Source of the DNA: Haloterrigena alkaliphila
Lineage (GTDB): Archaea; Halobacteriota; Halobacteria; Halobacteriales; Natrialbaceae
Length of the DNA: 64,000 nt
NCBI RefSeq assembly: GCF_017352155.2
Contig: NZ_CP071462.1
Span: 2,356,001-2,420,000 of the forward strand
Direction: 5' to 3'
The position numbers were made by a program, and so were the translations under genes. Of this stretch, positions 54,091 to 64,000 are shown piece after piece (position 1 is the stretch's first letter; every line of letters starts with the position of its first letter). Below the pieces are notes generated by a model. It was not told the DNA's origin, did not search any database, and worked only from the letters and a program-made list of their open reading frames with translations.

Positions 54091-54681
54091 ATGCTGGACG
54101 AGGCACACTCCGTACTGCGACGCGACCCCGTGATGGCCGACCTCATCGAGCGACACGATCCGTACGTCGAACGGGACTGGGACGAGTACGAGCGGCTCTG
54201 TATCACGATCATCAATCAACAGCTGTCGACGGCCAGCGCGGCCGCCGTTCGCGAGCGCGTCTTCGAGTCGCTCAGCGGCGAGGTGACCCCCGAGAACGTC
54301 CTGAACGCGGAGGACGAGGCGCTGCGCGCGGCCGGCCTCTCCGAGAGCAAGGTCGAGTACATGCGCAACGCCGCGCGTGCCTTCCGAGCGAACGATTACA
54401 CGCGGGAGGGGATGGCCGAGTACTCGAACGACGAGGTCGTCGACAGACTGACCGAGATCAAGGGCGTCGGCGAGTGGACGGCGCGCATGTACCTCCTGTT
54501 CGTCCTGGAACGCGAAGACGTGTTGCCGCTGGGTGACCTCGCCATTCGCCGCGCGATCGAGGACCTCTACGGGAACGGTGGGGAGCTCTCCCGCGCCGAG
54601 ATGCGCGACATCGCCGACCAGTGGCGACCGTACCGGAGCGTCGCGACGCGGTACCTGTGGGCGGAGTACGAATCGGACTGA
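54091..54681 (+). CDS. DNA-3-methyladenine glycosylase-like protein (AlkA/HhH-GPD family)
   Basis: 196 residues from the ATG of 'MLDEAHSVLRRDPVMADLI'. The core is the HhH-GPD fold: 'CITIINQQLSTASAAAVRERV', 'GLSESKVEYMRNAARAF', the hairpin 'LTEIKGVGEWTARMYLLFVL' and catalytic Asp in 'PLGDLAIRRAIEDLYG'. It removes alkylated bases as the first step of base-excision repair. The longer open frame from 53989 is rejected because the family begins near this Met. Confidence 0.93.
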   Translation: MLDEAHSVLRRDPVMADLIERHDPYVERDWDEYERLCITIINQQLSTASAAAVRERVFESLSGEVTPENVLNAEDEALRAAGLSESKVEYMRNAARAFRANDYTREGMAEYSNDEVVDRLTEIKGVGEWTARMYLLFVLEREDVLPLGDLAIRRAIEDLYGNGGELSRAEMRDIADQWRPYRSVATRYLWAEYESD

Positions 54682-54977
54682 CCACCCCGACGACAGGCTC
54701 GGTATCGTCCCCTCGAGCGACGGGGCCTCGGGCGATCAAACGAACGTTGCTCGAGACGGAACCCACTGAAACGGTCGGCAGAGTGACTCGAGTCGAGGGT
54801 CGACACCGGTAATCCGGTGCTGCTGGCGCCCCGACGACCGGGAGTCGCCCTGACCGGCGCCGTAAACCGCGATTACCGACCCGATAATTCATGCCGCGTT
54901 CGGGGGCCGGAGAAACGAGATACTGACCGGCGAGAGGGCCCCGCCGACTCAAGTGTGATTCGCCCGCGATTGGGGAT

Positions 54978-56348
54978 ATGGCAAACGATATGCCCTCGGA
55001 CGAGCAGTCGACAGACACCCCGTCGGAGCGGCGAATGACCACCGACCCCGAGCGGATCAAGGAGTGGGCGGAAGCCCGCGATGCGGTCCCCGTAACGGTT
55101 CGCGACAGCGAGGACCACGGACACTCCTTCGCTCGCCGGGACGACCTCACCGACGACCACGAGGAGTACACCTGGGACGAGTTCATCGACGCGTTTCAGG
55201 ACGACGACCTGGTGTTCATCTACCACGAGGACGAGTCCACGGCGGAGGGACTGGGCCACTTCGAACTCGTCGAGCGCGAGCGGGCGTTCGAACGCGCCGA
55301 CCTCGGCCGAAACGAACTCGAGGATCAGCTTCGAGAGGGGAAGACGGTGACGACCGAAATCGTCGAAACCCAGGTCGTCGAGACGGAGGTCGTCGAGCGG
55401 GACACCATCGAGAGCGAGGTCGTCGACACCGAACTCGCCGAACGCCACGTCGTCGACTCGGAGCTGCTGAACCGGGAAATCGTCGACACCGAGTTCGTCA
55501 CCGCCGACGAGATCGAGGTAATCACGGAGGAGAGCCGCCTCGACACGATCGAGGAAGTCGAACGCTACACGATCGAGAGCAAGGTCGTCGACGTCGACGT
55601 CGACCAGCACGACGAACTCGAGAGCGAAAAGATCGAGACCGGCATCGAACTCGAGAGCGTCCAGCGGTCGATCCTCGAGAGCGACGTCGTACGGACGGAC
55701 GTGACCGCCGACGACGTCATCGAGCAGGGAGTCATCCGGAGCAATCGCGACGAGGGCGACGCGGTCCACAGCGAACTGATCGAGCGTCGCACGATCGAGG
55801 AGCAGATCGACGAACGGACGCGGATGATCTTCACCCTCGAGGAGACCGAACTGCTCGACTCGGAGGTCATCGGCACCGACGTCATCGAGGGCGAGATCAT
55901 CGACGTCGAGGAGTACGGCGAGATCGAGACGATCGCCGAGGCCGGCGGTGCAGGTGCCGGCGCTGGCATGGGTACCGGCACCGAGGCGACCGGCGAACCC
56001 GACGTTGAAGTCGAGTCCGGTACCGGGACGTCGACCGCCGACACGGGCGATATGGGCGGTGCAGGCCGAATCGAGCTCTCCGAGGACGATCAGGGGAAGG
56101 ACGTCGTCGACGAGACCGGCGAACAGATCGGCATCGTCGCGGAGGTCGAGGGGCAGACGGCCTACGTCGATCCGGAGCCGGGGCTGACGGATCGTCTCAA
56201 AGCGCGGATGAACTGGGGCGGCGGCCACGACGACGAGGACTACCCCATCGAAGCCTCGGAGATCAACGAGATCAACAACGACGAAGTGATCGTCCAGCAC
56301 AGCGGGAACGAGGATCTCACCGACGACGAGGACACCACCGGCATCTAG
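54978..56348 (+). CDS. Haloarchaeal repeat protein with C-terminal PRC-barrel-like domain
   Basis: 456 residues, very acidic, with no signal peptide or membrane helix. Residues about 20-105 form an N-terminal domain ('RIKEWAEARDAVPVTVRDSEDH', 'YTWDEFIDAFQDDDLVFIYHEDES'). Residues about 118-330 repeat a short pattern such as 'ETEVVERDTIESEVVDTE', with Val/Ile pairs every five to seven residues, as in a beta-solenoid or stacked hairpins. A Gly/Ala/Thr linker follows. Residues about 375-445 resemble a PRC barrel ('GKDVVDETGEQIGIVAEVEG'). I do not know its function; a scaffold or stress role is a guess. Confidence 0.85.
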   Translation: MANDMPSDEQSTDTPSERRMTTDPERIKEWAEARDAVPVTVRDSEDHGHSFARRDDLTDDHEEYTWDEFIDAFQDDDLVFIYHEDESTAEGLGHFELVERERAFERADLGRNELEDQLREGKTVTTEIVETQVVETEVVERDTIESEVVDTELAERHVVDSELLNREIVDTEFVTADEIEVITEESRLDTIEEVERYTIESKVVDVDVDQHDELESEKIETGIELESVQRSILESDVVRTDVTADDVIEQGVIRSNRDEGDAVHSELIERRTIEEQIDERTRMIFTLEETELLDSEVIGTDVIEGEIIDVEEYGEIETIAEAGGAGAGAGMGTGTEATGEPDVEVESGTGTSTADTGDMGGAGRIELSEDDQGKDVVDETGEQIGIVAEVEGQTAYVDPEPGLTDRLKARMNWGGGHDDEDYPIEASEINEINNDEVIVQHSGNEDLTDDEDTTGI

Positions 56349-56423
56349 TAAGGGTAACCGATCGCAACGCGAACGGCGCGTCGAGCGAGAAGTGAGACGC
56401 GTCGGAGTCGACGTCTCGAGTCC

Positions 56424-59013
<2,590 letters not shown>

Positions 59014-60357
59014 TTATTCCTCTTCTTCGGGCGTGTCGGGCGCGTCGGCGTCGACGCGGCGACCCACGTCGACCTGGTAGTTCCCGAGGATGTCCCGGCC
59101 GAGGATGACGGGGTAGTCCATGTGGCTGCGGTCCTCGACGCTGGCGGTGACGGTGTGTTGGTTACCGCCGACGCCGACGACGACGTCGACGACGGGACGG
59201 CTCCTGGCGGTCTTGCTGCTGCCGGAGCGGATCTTCGTGATCGACTTGATCGGGCCGGCGCCGATGTCGGCCGCGAGCGCGGTGTCGATGCTGGTCCGCG
59301 TCGCACCCGTGTCGGACTTCGCGAGGACGGTCTTCGAGCCGCTCGTGCCCGAGAGCACGATCTTTTCGGTGTAGCCGATCACGCTCGGCTCCGCGTCCGG
59401 CGTCGTCGCCTTGATGGGCTGGGCGGTCGGCCGAGAGTCGTCCAGCACGCTCGAGAGGTCCTCGACGCGTTCCTGGTCGACGTCGCCGCCGGCGCGCTCG
59501 ATGGCGAGTTTCGCGATGTAGGGCGCCGGACTGACGTCGGTCGCCTCGTACAGCCCCTTGAACCCCGCGGTGGGATTGACCTCGAGGACGAACCAGCCCT
59601 CGTCGCCCTCGACGAGGTCGACGCCGGCGTAGTCGAGGCCGATGGCGTCGGCGGCGCGGCGGGCCATCTCGCGGGCCTCCTCGGGGAGGTCGTCGGTCGC
59701 GTCTTCGACGGAGCCCCCGAGCGCGACGTTGGTCCGCCAGTCGTTGTCGGGCGCGTACCGGTACATCGCGCTGATGACCTCGCCGCCGACGACGTAGACG
59801 CGGACGTCGCGGTGGCGGGCGTCGTCGCGGTCGATGAGTTCCTGCAGGAAGGCGTATCGGTTACCGACCTTGGCGTTGACCGGGTCGTTCGGGCCGACCT
59901 TCCAGGTTCCACCACCGTGGGTTCCGATCGCCGTCTTGTAGACGGCCTCCTCGCCGTATCGGTCGCGCGCCGCGTTGAGTTGCTCGCCGCTGAGCGCGAG
60001 GGTGACGTCGGGGGTCCGAACGTCGTTGGCGGCCAGCGTCGTCGCAGTTGCGAGTTTGTGGATCGCCGTCAGCACGGTCGACGGCTCGTTGAGCGTCGGC
60101 ACCAGCTGGGCGAACGTGTTCGCCAGCCCCAGTTCCTCGGCGGGCTGTTCGGTGTTCGACAGCAGCATCCGGTTGGCGATGACGTCGACCCCCGGCTCGA
60201 GGACGACGCTGCCGTCGGTGACGCTGATCGAGGTGTTCTCCGACCGGAGCCACTCGGTGTCGTGGCCGAGCGCCTCGACGGCGTTCAGGATCGCTTTCGT
60301 CTCCTTGCTCGTGTGTAGACTCAGCACCCCTACGGTGACGGGATCGGCGACTGCCAT
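59014..60357 (-). CDS. RimK-family ATP-grasp ligase fused to a RimB-like retropepsin-fold domain
   Basis: 447 residues from the ATG of 'MAVADPVTVGVLSLH'. Residues about 1-290 are a RimK-type ATP-grasp ligase: 'KLATATTLAANDVRTPDVTL', 'AIGTHGGGTWKV' and metal ligands in 'FVLEVNPTAGFKGLYEAT' (Glu259, Asn261). Residues about 325-430 form a second domain with the aspartic-protease-like motif 'KSDTGATRTSID' (DTGA 349-352) and 'YPVILGRDILG' near 416-424. That is the pattern of RimB/DUF785 proteins. RimK adds glutamates to a protein or cofactor, and RimB in bacteria trims them. A fused ligase and trimming domain in one chain is notable. Confidence 0.92.
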   Translation of the reverse strand: MAVADPVTVGVLSLHTSKETKAILNAVEALGHDTEWLRSENTSISVTDGSVVLEPGVDVIANRMLLSNTEQPAEELGLANTFAQLVPTLNEPSTVLTAIHKLATATTLAANDVRTPDVTLALSGEQLNAARDRYGEEAVYKTAIGTHGGGTWKVGPNDPVNAKVGNRYAFLQELIDRDDARHRDVRVYVVGGEVISAMYRYAPDNDWRTNVALGGSVEDATDDLPEEAREMARRAADAIGLDYAGVDLVEGDEGWFVLEVNPTAGFKGLYEATDVSPAPYIAKLAIERAGGDVDQERVEDLSSVLDDSRPTAQPIKATTPDAEPSVIGYTEKIVLSGTSGSKTVLAKSDTGATRTSIDTALAADIGAGPIKSITKIRSGSSKTARSRPVVDVVVGVGGNQHTVTASVEDRSHMDYPVILGRDILGNYQVDVGRRVDADAPDTPEEEE

Positions 60358-60432
60358 ACCGGAGTACACAGCGACGCACGGGAAAAGTATGCGGTAATCA
60401 ACCGCCGGAACGGCGGCCAACGGTTCGATTCG

Positions 60433-61902
60433 TTACGTGATCGCCGAGCGGACCTGCTGGGGGTCGACCAGTCCGCTCGCGACCACGAGAACGGCCCACG
60501 TCGCCGCGCCGAGTGCGATGGCGCCGCCGAGCATCAGGAAACTCGAGACCAGCGGCGTCACCAGCAGGACGGCGACGGCCATGACGCCGGTGATGGCACA
60601 GATCGCCCCCATCGACTTGGTCAGCCGGAGGAGGCGCAGATCGAGTTCCAGGTGGACGATGTAGAGGTTGACCGCCACGTACACCGAGTGCGTGGCGACC
60701 GTGGCGATCGCCGCGCCGACGACGCCGATCATCGGGATGAGGACGATGTTCAACCCGAAGTTGGCCGCCGCCGTCGCGCCCTTCGCGACCGCTCGGTGGC
60801 GGGCCCGACCCATGTAGTCCAAGGTGTCGCTGGTCAGGTTCGTGACGGCCTGGAGGACGATGAAGCCGGCCAGCACCTGGAGCACCGGGACCGCGCCCGC
60901 GTAACTCCCGCCGAACACCATGGTGACGAACGGTTCGGCGACGATCGCTAGCCCGGTGGCCGCCGGGACGTAGAACAGCATCGTGTGAGTCAGCGAGGTC
61001 TCGTAGATCCGACGGGCCTCCTCGAGTTGCCCGGCGGCCTTCTGCTCGCCGAAGTTCGGCGAGATCGTGAAGCCGAGCGACTCGGCGGGCGAGAGCACGA
61101 AATCGGTGATCTGTTTGCCGAGCGTGTAGAAGGCGACCGCGGTCGGGTTCAGGAGGATGCCGACGAGGACGGTGTCGACCTGTTTGTCGATGATGTTCGC
61201 GCTGCGCGTCGCCGTCAACGGAACGCTGTACTCGGCCAGCCGGCGAGCCAACCCTTCCTCGTAGCTCTCCGCGCGATCGTACGACGCGTAGAACTTGTAG
61301 TACAGCAGCGCCAACCCGACCGTGGCCGACAGCACGTAGCCGACGATGTAGCCGAAGAAGGCCCCGAGGGCGCCCAGCCCGAGCAGCGCGAACCCGACGG
61401 CGAAGACGAGCCGGGAGAAGCCGCTGATCGCCCTGACGACGGCGCTGTACGCGAGATTGTTGAACCCCTGGAACGAGATCTCCGCGAAGGTGCTGAACGA
61501 GAAGGCGGCGATGTAGAGGATCCCGGCCGCGAGAAACGCCGCGGCTTCCGGTTCGCCCAGCGCGACCGCCAGCTGTTCGTGAAACAGCAACAGGAGGTAG
61601 CCGACGAGCGCCATGAGGACGATCTTGAAGGTGATCGTCGACTCGATCAGGTAGGGAATCTGCTTCGGATCCCGCTCCCGGTACTCCGAGAAGTACCGGG
61701 CCGCGGACTTTCCGAGCCCCAGATCCGCGACGAGCTGAATCATCGCCAGAATGCCGATCACCCAGTACAGCGTCCCGTAGCCGTCGGGATCGAGGAGATA
61801 GCGCGCCAGTACGAGCATCAACAGCGCGCTCGAGACCATGTAGATCGCTCGAGCGACGAGCGTCGCTTTGAACCCGTCGACGATGTGTTCCTGTCTACTC
61901 AT
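60433..61902 (-). CDS. Flippase (polysaccharide biosynthesis/oligosaccharide flippase family)
   Basis: 489 residues with 12-14 membrane segments. 'VARAIYMVSSALLMLVLARYLLDPDGYGTLYWVIGILAM' in pieces, 'DLGLGKSAARYFSEYRERDP' and 'KQVDTVLVGILLNPTAVAFYTLGKQI' match the Wzx/MATE-like export flippases. These move lipid-linked sugars across the membrane, in archaea mainly for S-layer or archaellin N-glycosylation (AglR type). No glycosyltransferase lies next to it here, so the pathway is not fixed. Two imperfect 23-bp repeats precede the gene. Confidence 0.92.
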   Translation of the reverse strand: MSRQEHIVDGFKATLVARAIYMVSSALLMLVLARYLLDPDGYGTLYWVIGILAMIQLVADLGLGKSAARYFSEYRERDPKQIPYLIESTITFKIVLMALVGYLLLLFHEQLAVALGEPEAAAFLAAGILYIAAFSFSTFAEISFQGFNNLAYSAVVRAISGFSRLVFAVGFALLGLGALGAFFGYIVGYVLSATVGLALLYYKFYASYDRAESYEEGLARRLAEYSVPLTATRSANIIDKQVDTVLVGILLNPTAVAFYTLGKQITDFVLSPAESLGFTISPNFGEQKAAGQLEEARRIYETSLTHTMLFYVPAATGLAIVAEPFVTMVFGGSYAGAVPVLQVLAGFIVLQAVTNLTSDTLDYMGRARHRAVAKGATAAANFGLNIVLIPMIGVVGAAIATVATHSVYVAVNLYIVHLELDLRLLRLTKSMGAICAITGVMAVAVLLVTPLVSSFLMLGGAIALGAATWAVLVVASGLVDPQQVRSAIT

Positions 61903-62223
61903 TCGAGAGATACGTCAGTCTGTGTTCGTTCGACACGTCAGTATGCGCTCGTTCCACCTGTCGACTGTCCGAACGGAGGTCGGTCGACGACCCGAACGGA
62001 ACGAGGGCCGGCGCACTCGAGTCGTCGACCGAGTTGGCAATTGTAATGCGGTGACAACTGGAGTATCGTTCCCGTACCGGTCCCGAAATATCGGCTTACG
62101 CCGACGCCATCGGGACGACCGTCGTGACGCGACCGGCGGCCGCGCGTCGCGCGCGAACGCACTGGCAGACGACTCGGGGAGAGACGGTCCCGCGAACGCC
62201 CGGCCGACGGCGGGACGCTACCC
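61903..62223. other. Gap of 321 bases with a tandem repeat before the flippase gene
   Basis: Two 23-base units starting ACGTCAGT (61912-61934 and 61935-61957, 19 of 23 bases identical) lie just upstream of the flippase ATG. The rest contains no gene I can support. Confidence 0.6.
61912..61957. repeat. Two imperfect 23-bp tandem repeats upstream of the flippase start
   Basis: Unit 1 begins ACGTCAGTCTGTGTTCG and unit 2 ACGTCAGTATGCGCTCG. They occupy about -10 to -55 relative to the flippase ATG, where the core promoter should be. They may be binding sites in tandem or a duplication. Confidence 0.6.
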
Positions 62224-62973
62224 TTAGAGGTAGGACGCGTCCCACCGCGTCGCTTTCCGTCGGTTGCCACAGACGTTGCACTCGATTCGTCCCATCGTGT
62301 CCATGCTGTTCTCCAGCGAGTCGCAGTAGCCGCAGTACCAGGCGTACAGTTCCTCGCCGTCTGCGGTCTCGTAGGCGCCGTAGAACGGCGCCTTCGCCCC
62401 GCGGGAGGCCTCGCCGTAGTTCACGAACACCGTCTCGCCGTCGACCTCGAGTTCGTCGACGGCCTTCCAGCCCTCGTCGCCGATCTCGCCCTCGGCGTAG
62501 ACGTTCTCCGTGAAGGTCTCCTCGCCGATCTCGACATCGCGCTGGCCGGCCCGTTCGAAGCCGTTGTCACGGTAGAACTCGTTGCCGCCCTCGTTGTCCT
62601 CGAGGACGAGCGCCTGGACGTGGTCGGCGCCCTTGTCGAGCAGTTTCTCGCGGGTGCGCACGAGCAGCCGGACGCCGGTGCCGCCGCCCCGGTGGTCGGG
62701 ATCGATGTGCAACCAGAGGATGCGACCGGTGTCGTACTGCTGGCCGATCATGTCGCTCTGAGAGAAGCCGGCGACCTCCCCGTCTCGCTCGATGACGAGG
62801 ACCATCGAGTGATTGTCCTCGAGGTCGTCGGTAAAGGACTCGCCGTACCACTGTTCGATCGCGTCGTCGACGGTTTCCGTGCTGAGAAAGTCCGTGTACG
62901 TCGACTCGAGCGAGCGCTGGGCGATCGAACGAATGGCGTCGATGTCGTCTGCGGTCGCTTCGCGAATATCCAT
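62224..62973 (-). CDS. GNAT N-acetyltransferase fused to a C-terminal zinc ribbon
   Basis: 249 residues from the ATG of 'MDIREATADDIDAIRS'. Residues 1-150 are a GNAT fold; the acetyl-CoA loop is 'DPDHRGGGTGVRLL' (95-100 RGGGTG) and 'NEFYRDNGFER' the conserved C-terminal helix. After a beta-rich linker (about 150-205) four cysteines form a zinc ribbon: C214 and C217 ('WYCGYCDS'), C232 and C235 ('ECNVCGN'). The ribbon may recognise a protein or nucleic-acid target. The substrate is unknown. Confidence 0.9.
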   Translation of the reverse strand: MDIREATADDIDAIRSIAQRSLESTYTDFLSTETVDDAIEQWYGESFTDDLEDNHSMVLVIERDGEVAGFSQSDMIGQQYDTGRILWLHIDPDHRGGGTGVRLLVRTREKLLDKGADHVQALVLEDNEGGNEFYRDNGFERAGQRDVEIGEETFTENVYAEGEIGDEGWKAVDELEVDGETVFVNYGEASRGAKAPFYGAYETADGEELYAWYCGYCDSLENSMDTMGRIECNVCGNRRKATRWDASYL

Positions 62974-63149
62974 AGCCGGGGCTACCATGGCATCGTACAA
63001 AACGTATGCCCACGGGGAGAGATTTTCCCCGTCTTCGTTTCAGTGCAACGACCGGTTTCGCCGTAATATCCACACCGGCGGCCGCCGTTCTCGCTCCGAT
63101 TTCACGTCGAGGTGAGAAGATTCACATTGCTACCGGTCAAGCAACCGGT

Positions 63150-64000
63150 ATGAGCGACGTTATGGACGAACCGCCGGACGACGGTGCGTCCGACCGCGAC
63201 CCCGAGCCGTTCACCTACAACGGCGGCCGGGTCGACCCCGGCGAGTCGGCCAACATCCGGTACGGCATCAGCGAAACCTACCTCGGTGATCCCGTCCGCA
63301 TCCCGGTGACGGTCGTCAACGGCGAGCGACCGGGCCCGACGGTGTTCCTCTCGGCCGCCGCCCACGGCGACGAACTCAACGGCATCGAGGTCGTTCGCGA
63401 GGTGGCCCACGACTGGGACCACTCGGAACTCCACGGGACGCTGGTCTGTCTGCCCGTGATGAACGTCCCCGGCTTCCTCGCACAGGAGCGGTACCTGCCG
63501 ATCTACGATCGGGACCTGAACCGCTCGTTCCCCGGCCGCGAGGACTCGACGTCCGCCCGGCGGATGGCCTACCGAATCTTCACGAACTTCATCGAACCCT
63601 GCGACCTCGGGATCGACTTCCACACGTCCACGCGCGGACGAACGAACATGCTCCACGTCAGGGCGAACATGGACGATCCGAACGTCGGCCGCCTCGCCAA
63701 GGCGTTCAGTTCGAACGTCGTCATCGCCGGCGAGGGGCCCTCCGGGACGCTGCGCCGCGAGGCGACCCGCGCGGGCATTCCGGCGATCACCGTCGAGATG
63801 GGCGAAGCCCACCGGTTCCAGCGCCGACTGATCGACCGCGCGCTGACCGGCGTCGCGAGCGTGCTCGCCGAGTTCGGCTGCCACCCGGACTCGTCGGTCC
63901 ACTGGCCCGGCTGGCGGACCGTGATCGACGACGACAACGAGAAGACCTGGATCCGCGCCGACGCGGGCGGCATCGTCGACATGAAACGCGGCCGCGGCGA
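63150..64000 (+). CDS. Succinylglutamate desuccinylase/aspartoacylase-family protein (3' end outside window)
   Basis: The gene begins ATG 63150 ('MSDVMDEPPDDGASDR') and runs off the window after 283 residues. Zinc ligands are visible: 'SAAAHGDELNGIEVVREV' (His and Glu) and the second His in 'LGIDFHTSTRG'. 'YDRDLNRSFPGRE' carries the Asn-Arg pair, and 'AITVEMGEAHRF' the catalytic Glu. The family removes acyl groups from amino acids such as N-acetyl-aspartate or succinyl-glutamate. An 'ACCGGT' hexamer occurs twice in the 20 bases before the ATG. Confidence 0.9.
   Translation, partial: MSDVMDEPPDDGASDRDPEPFTYNGGRVDPGESANIRYGISETYLGDPVRIPVTVVNGERPGPTVFLSAAAHGDELNGIEVVREVAHDWDHSELHGTLVCLPVMNVPGFLAQERYLPIYDRDLNRSFPGREDSTSARRMAYRIFTNFIEPCDLGIDFHTSTRGRTNMLHVRANMDDPNVGRLAKAFSSNVVIAGEGPSGTLRREATRAGIPAITVEMGEAHRFQRRLIDRALTGVASVLAEFGCHPDSSVHWPGWRTVIDDDNEKTWIRADAGGIVDMKRGRG

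Overview
The window is haloarchaeal chromosome (class Halobacteria). The DNA is GC-rich with strong third-position GC, the proteins are very acidic, secreted proteins carry Tat-type lipoprotein signals, and many genes have a TATA-like box centred about 27 nt before the start codon with no room for a leader. Haloarchaea-typical families (HalX receiver, HalOD1, HTH_10 regulators, HGPRTase-like hpt) point the same way. A Natrialbales-like genus is plausible but the sequence does not prove it. I saw no rRNA, tRNA, CRISPR array, integrase or transposase, so this looks like ordinary chromosome with metabolic and signalling genes.

Region 1 (1-16.9 kb) is dominated by two complete, divergently arranged peptide/nickel-type ABC importers around an AT-rich 470-bp promoter region. 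The left one (minus strand, 1332-7935) has a substrate-binding lipoprotein whose two halves are in swapped order compared with the family. The right one (plus strand, 8406-15832) has a binding protein in normal order, a DppC-type permease with about 240 extra N-terminal residues, and an ATPase with an insertion of about 97 residues. Both F-type ATPases carry about 100 extra residues inside their C-terminal cysteine motif. The window opens with the tail of a third binding protein, also ending where a permuted protein would end, overlapped by a PAP2 phosphatase gene.

Region 2 (16.9-30.3 kb) is housekeeping: purine salvage (hpt), coenzyme A synthesis (coaBC), a CinA/MoaB-fold protein, a thioredoxin-reductase-like flavoprotein, an M42 aminopeptidase, a thiolase with its DUF35 partner, methylmalonyl-CoA mutase B12 subunit with meaB, an HD phosphohydrolase, a LysE exporter and an O-methyltransferase.

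Region 3 (30.3-49.1 kb) mixes sensing and fatty-acid degradation. It has a 1166-residue six-PAS/GAF histidine kinase between two similar small membrane proteins, a second histidine kinase meeting a HalX response regulator tail to tail, an MscS-like membrane protein, a creatininase-family amidohydrolase, nikR, a cupin, a DUF4382 lipoprotein, two acyl-CoA dehydrogenases and a fused 3-hydroxyacyl-CoA dehydrogenase/enoyl-CoA hydratase. With the thiolase at 23.1 kb these supply the steps of beta-oxidation.

Region 4 (49.3-64 kb) holds a cysteine-rich HTH_10 regulator followed by a Zn/Cd/Pb-type P-type ATPase with a perfect palindrome upstream of its TATA box, an AlkA-like glycosylase, a repeat-rich PRC-barrel protein, catalase-peroxidase katG, a RimK ligase fused to a RimB-like retropepsin domain, a polysaccharide flippase, a GNAT/zinc-ribbon fusion and the start of an aspartoacylase-family deacylase.

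A dispersed structured repeat of 150-210 bp occurs three times (30376, 40151, 50771), always just after gene ends. Several smaller palindromes and tandem repeats sit at promoters or between converging genes.
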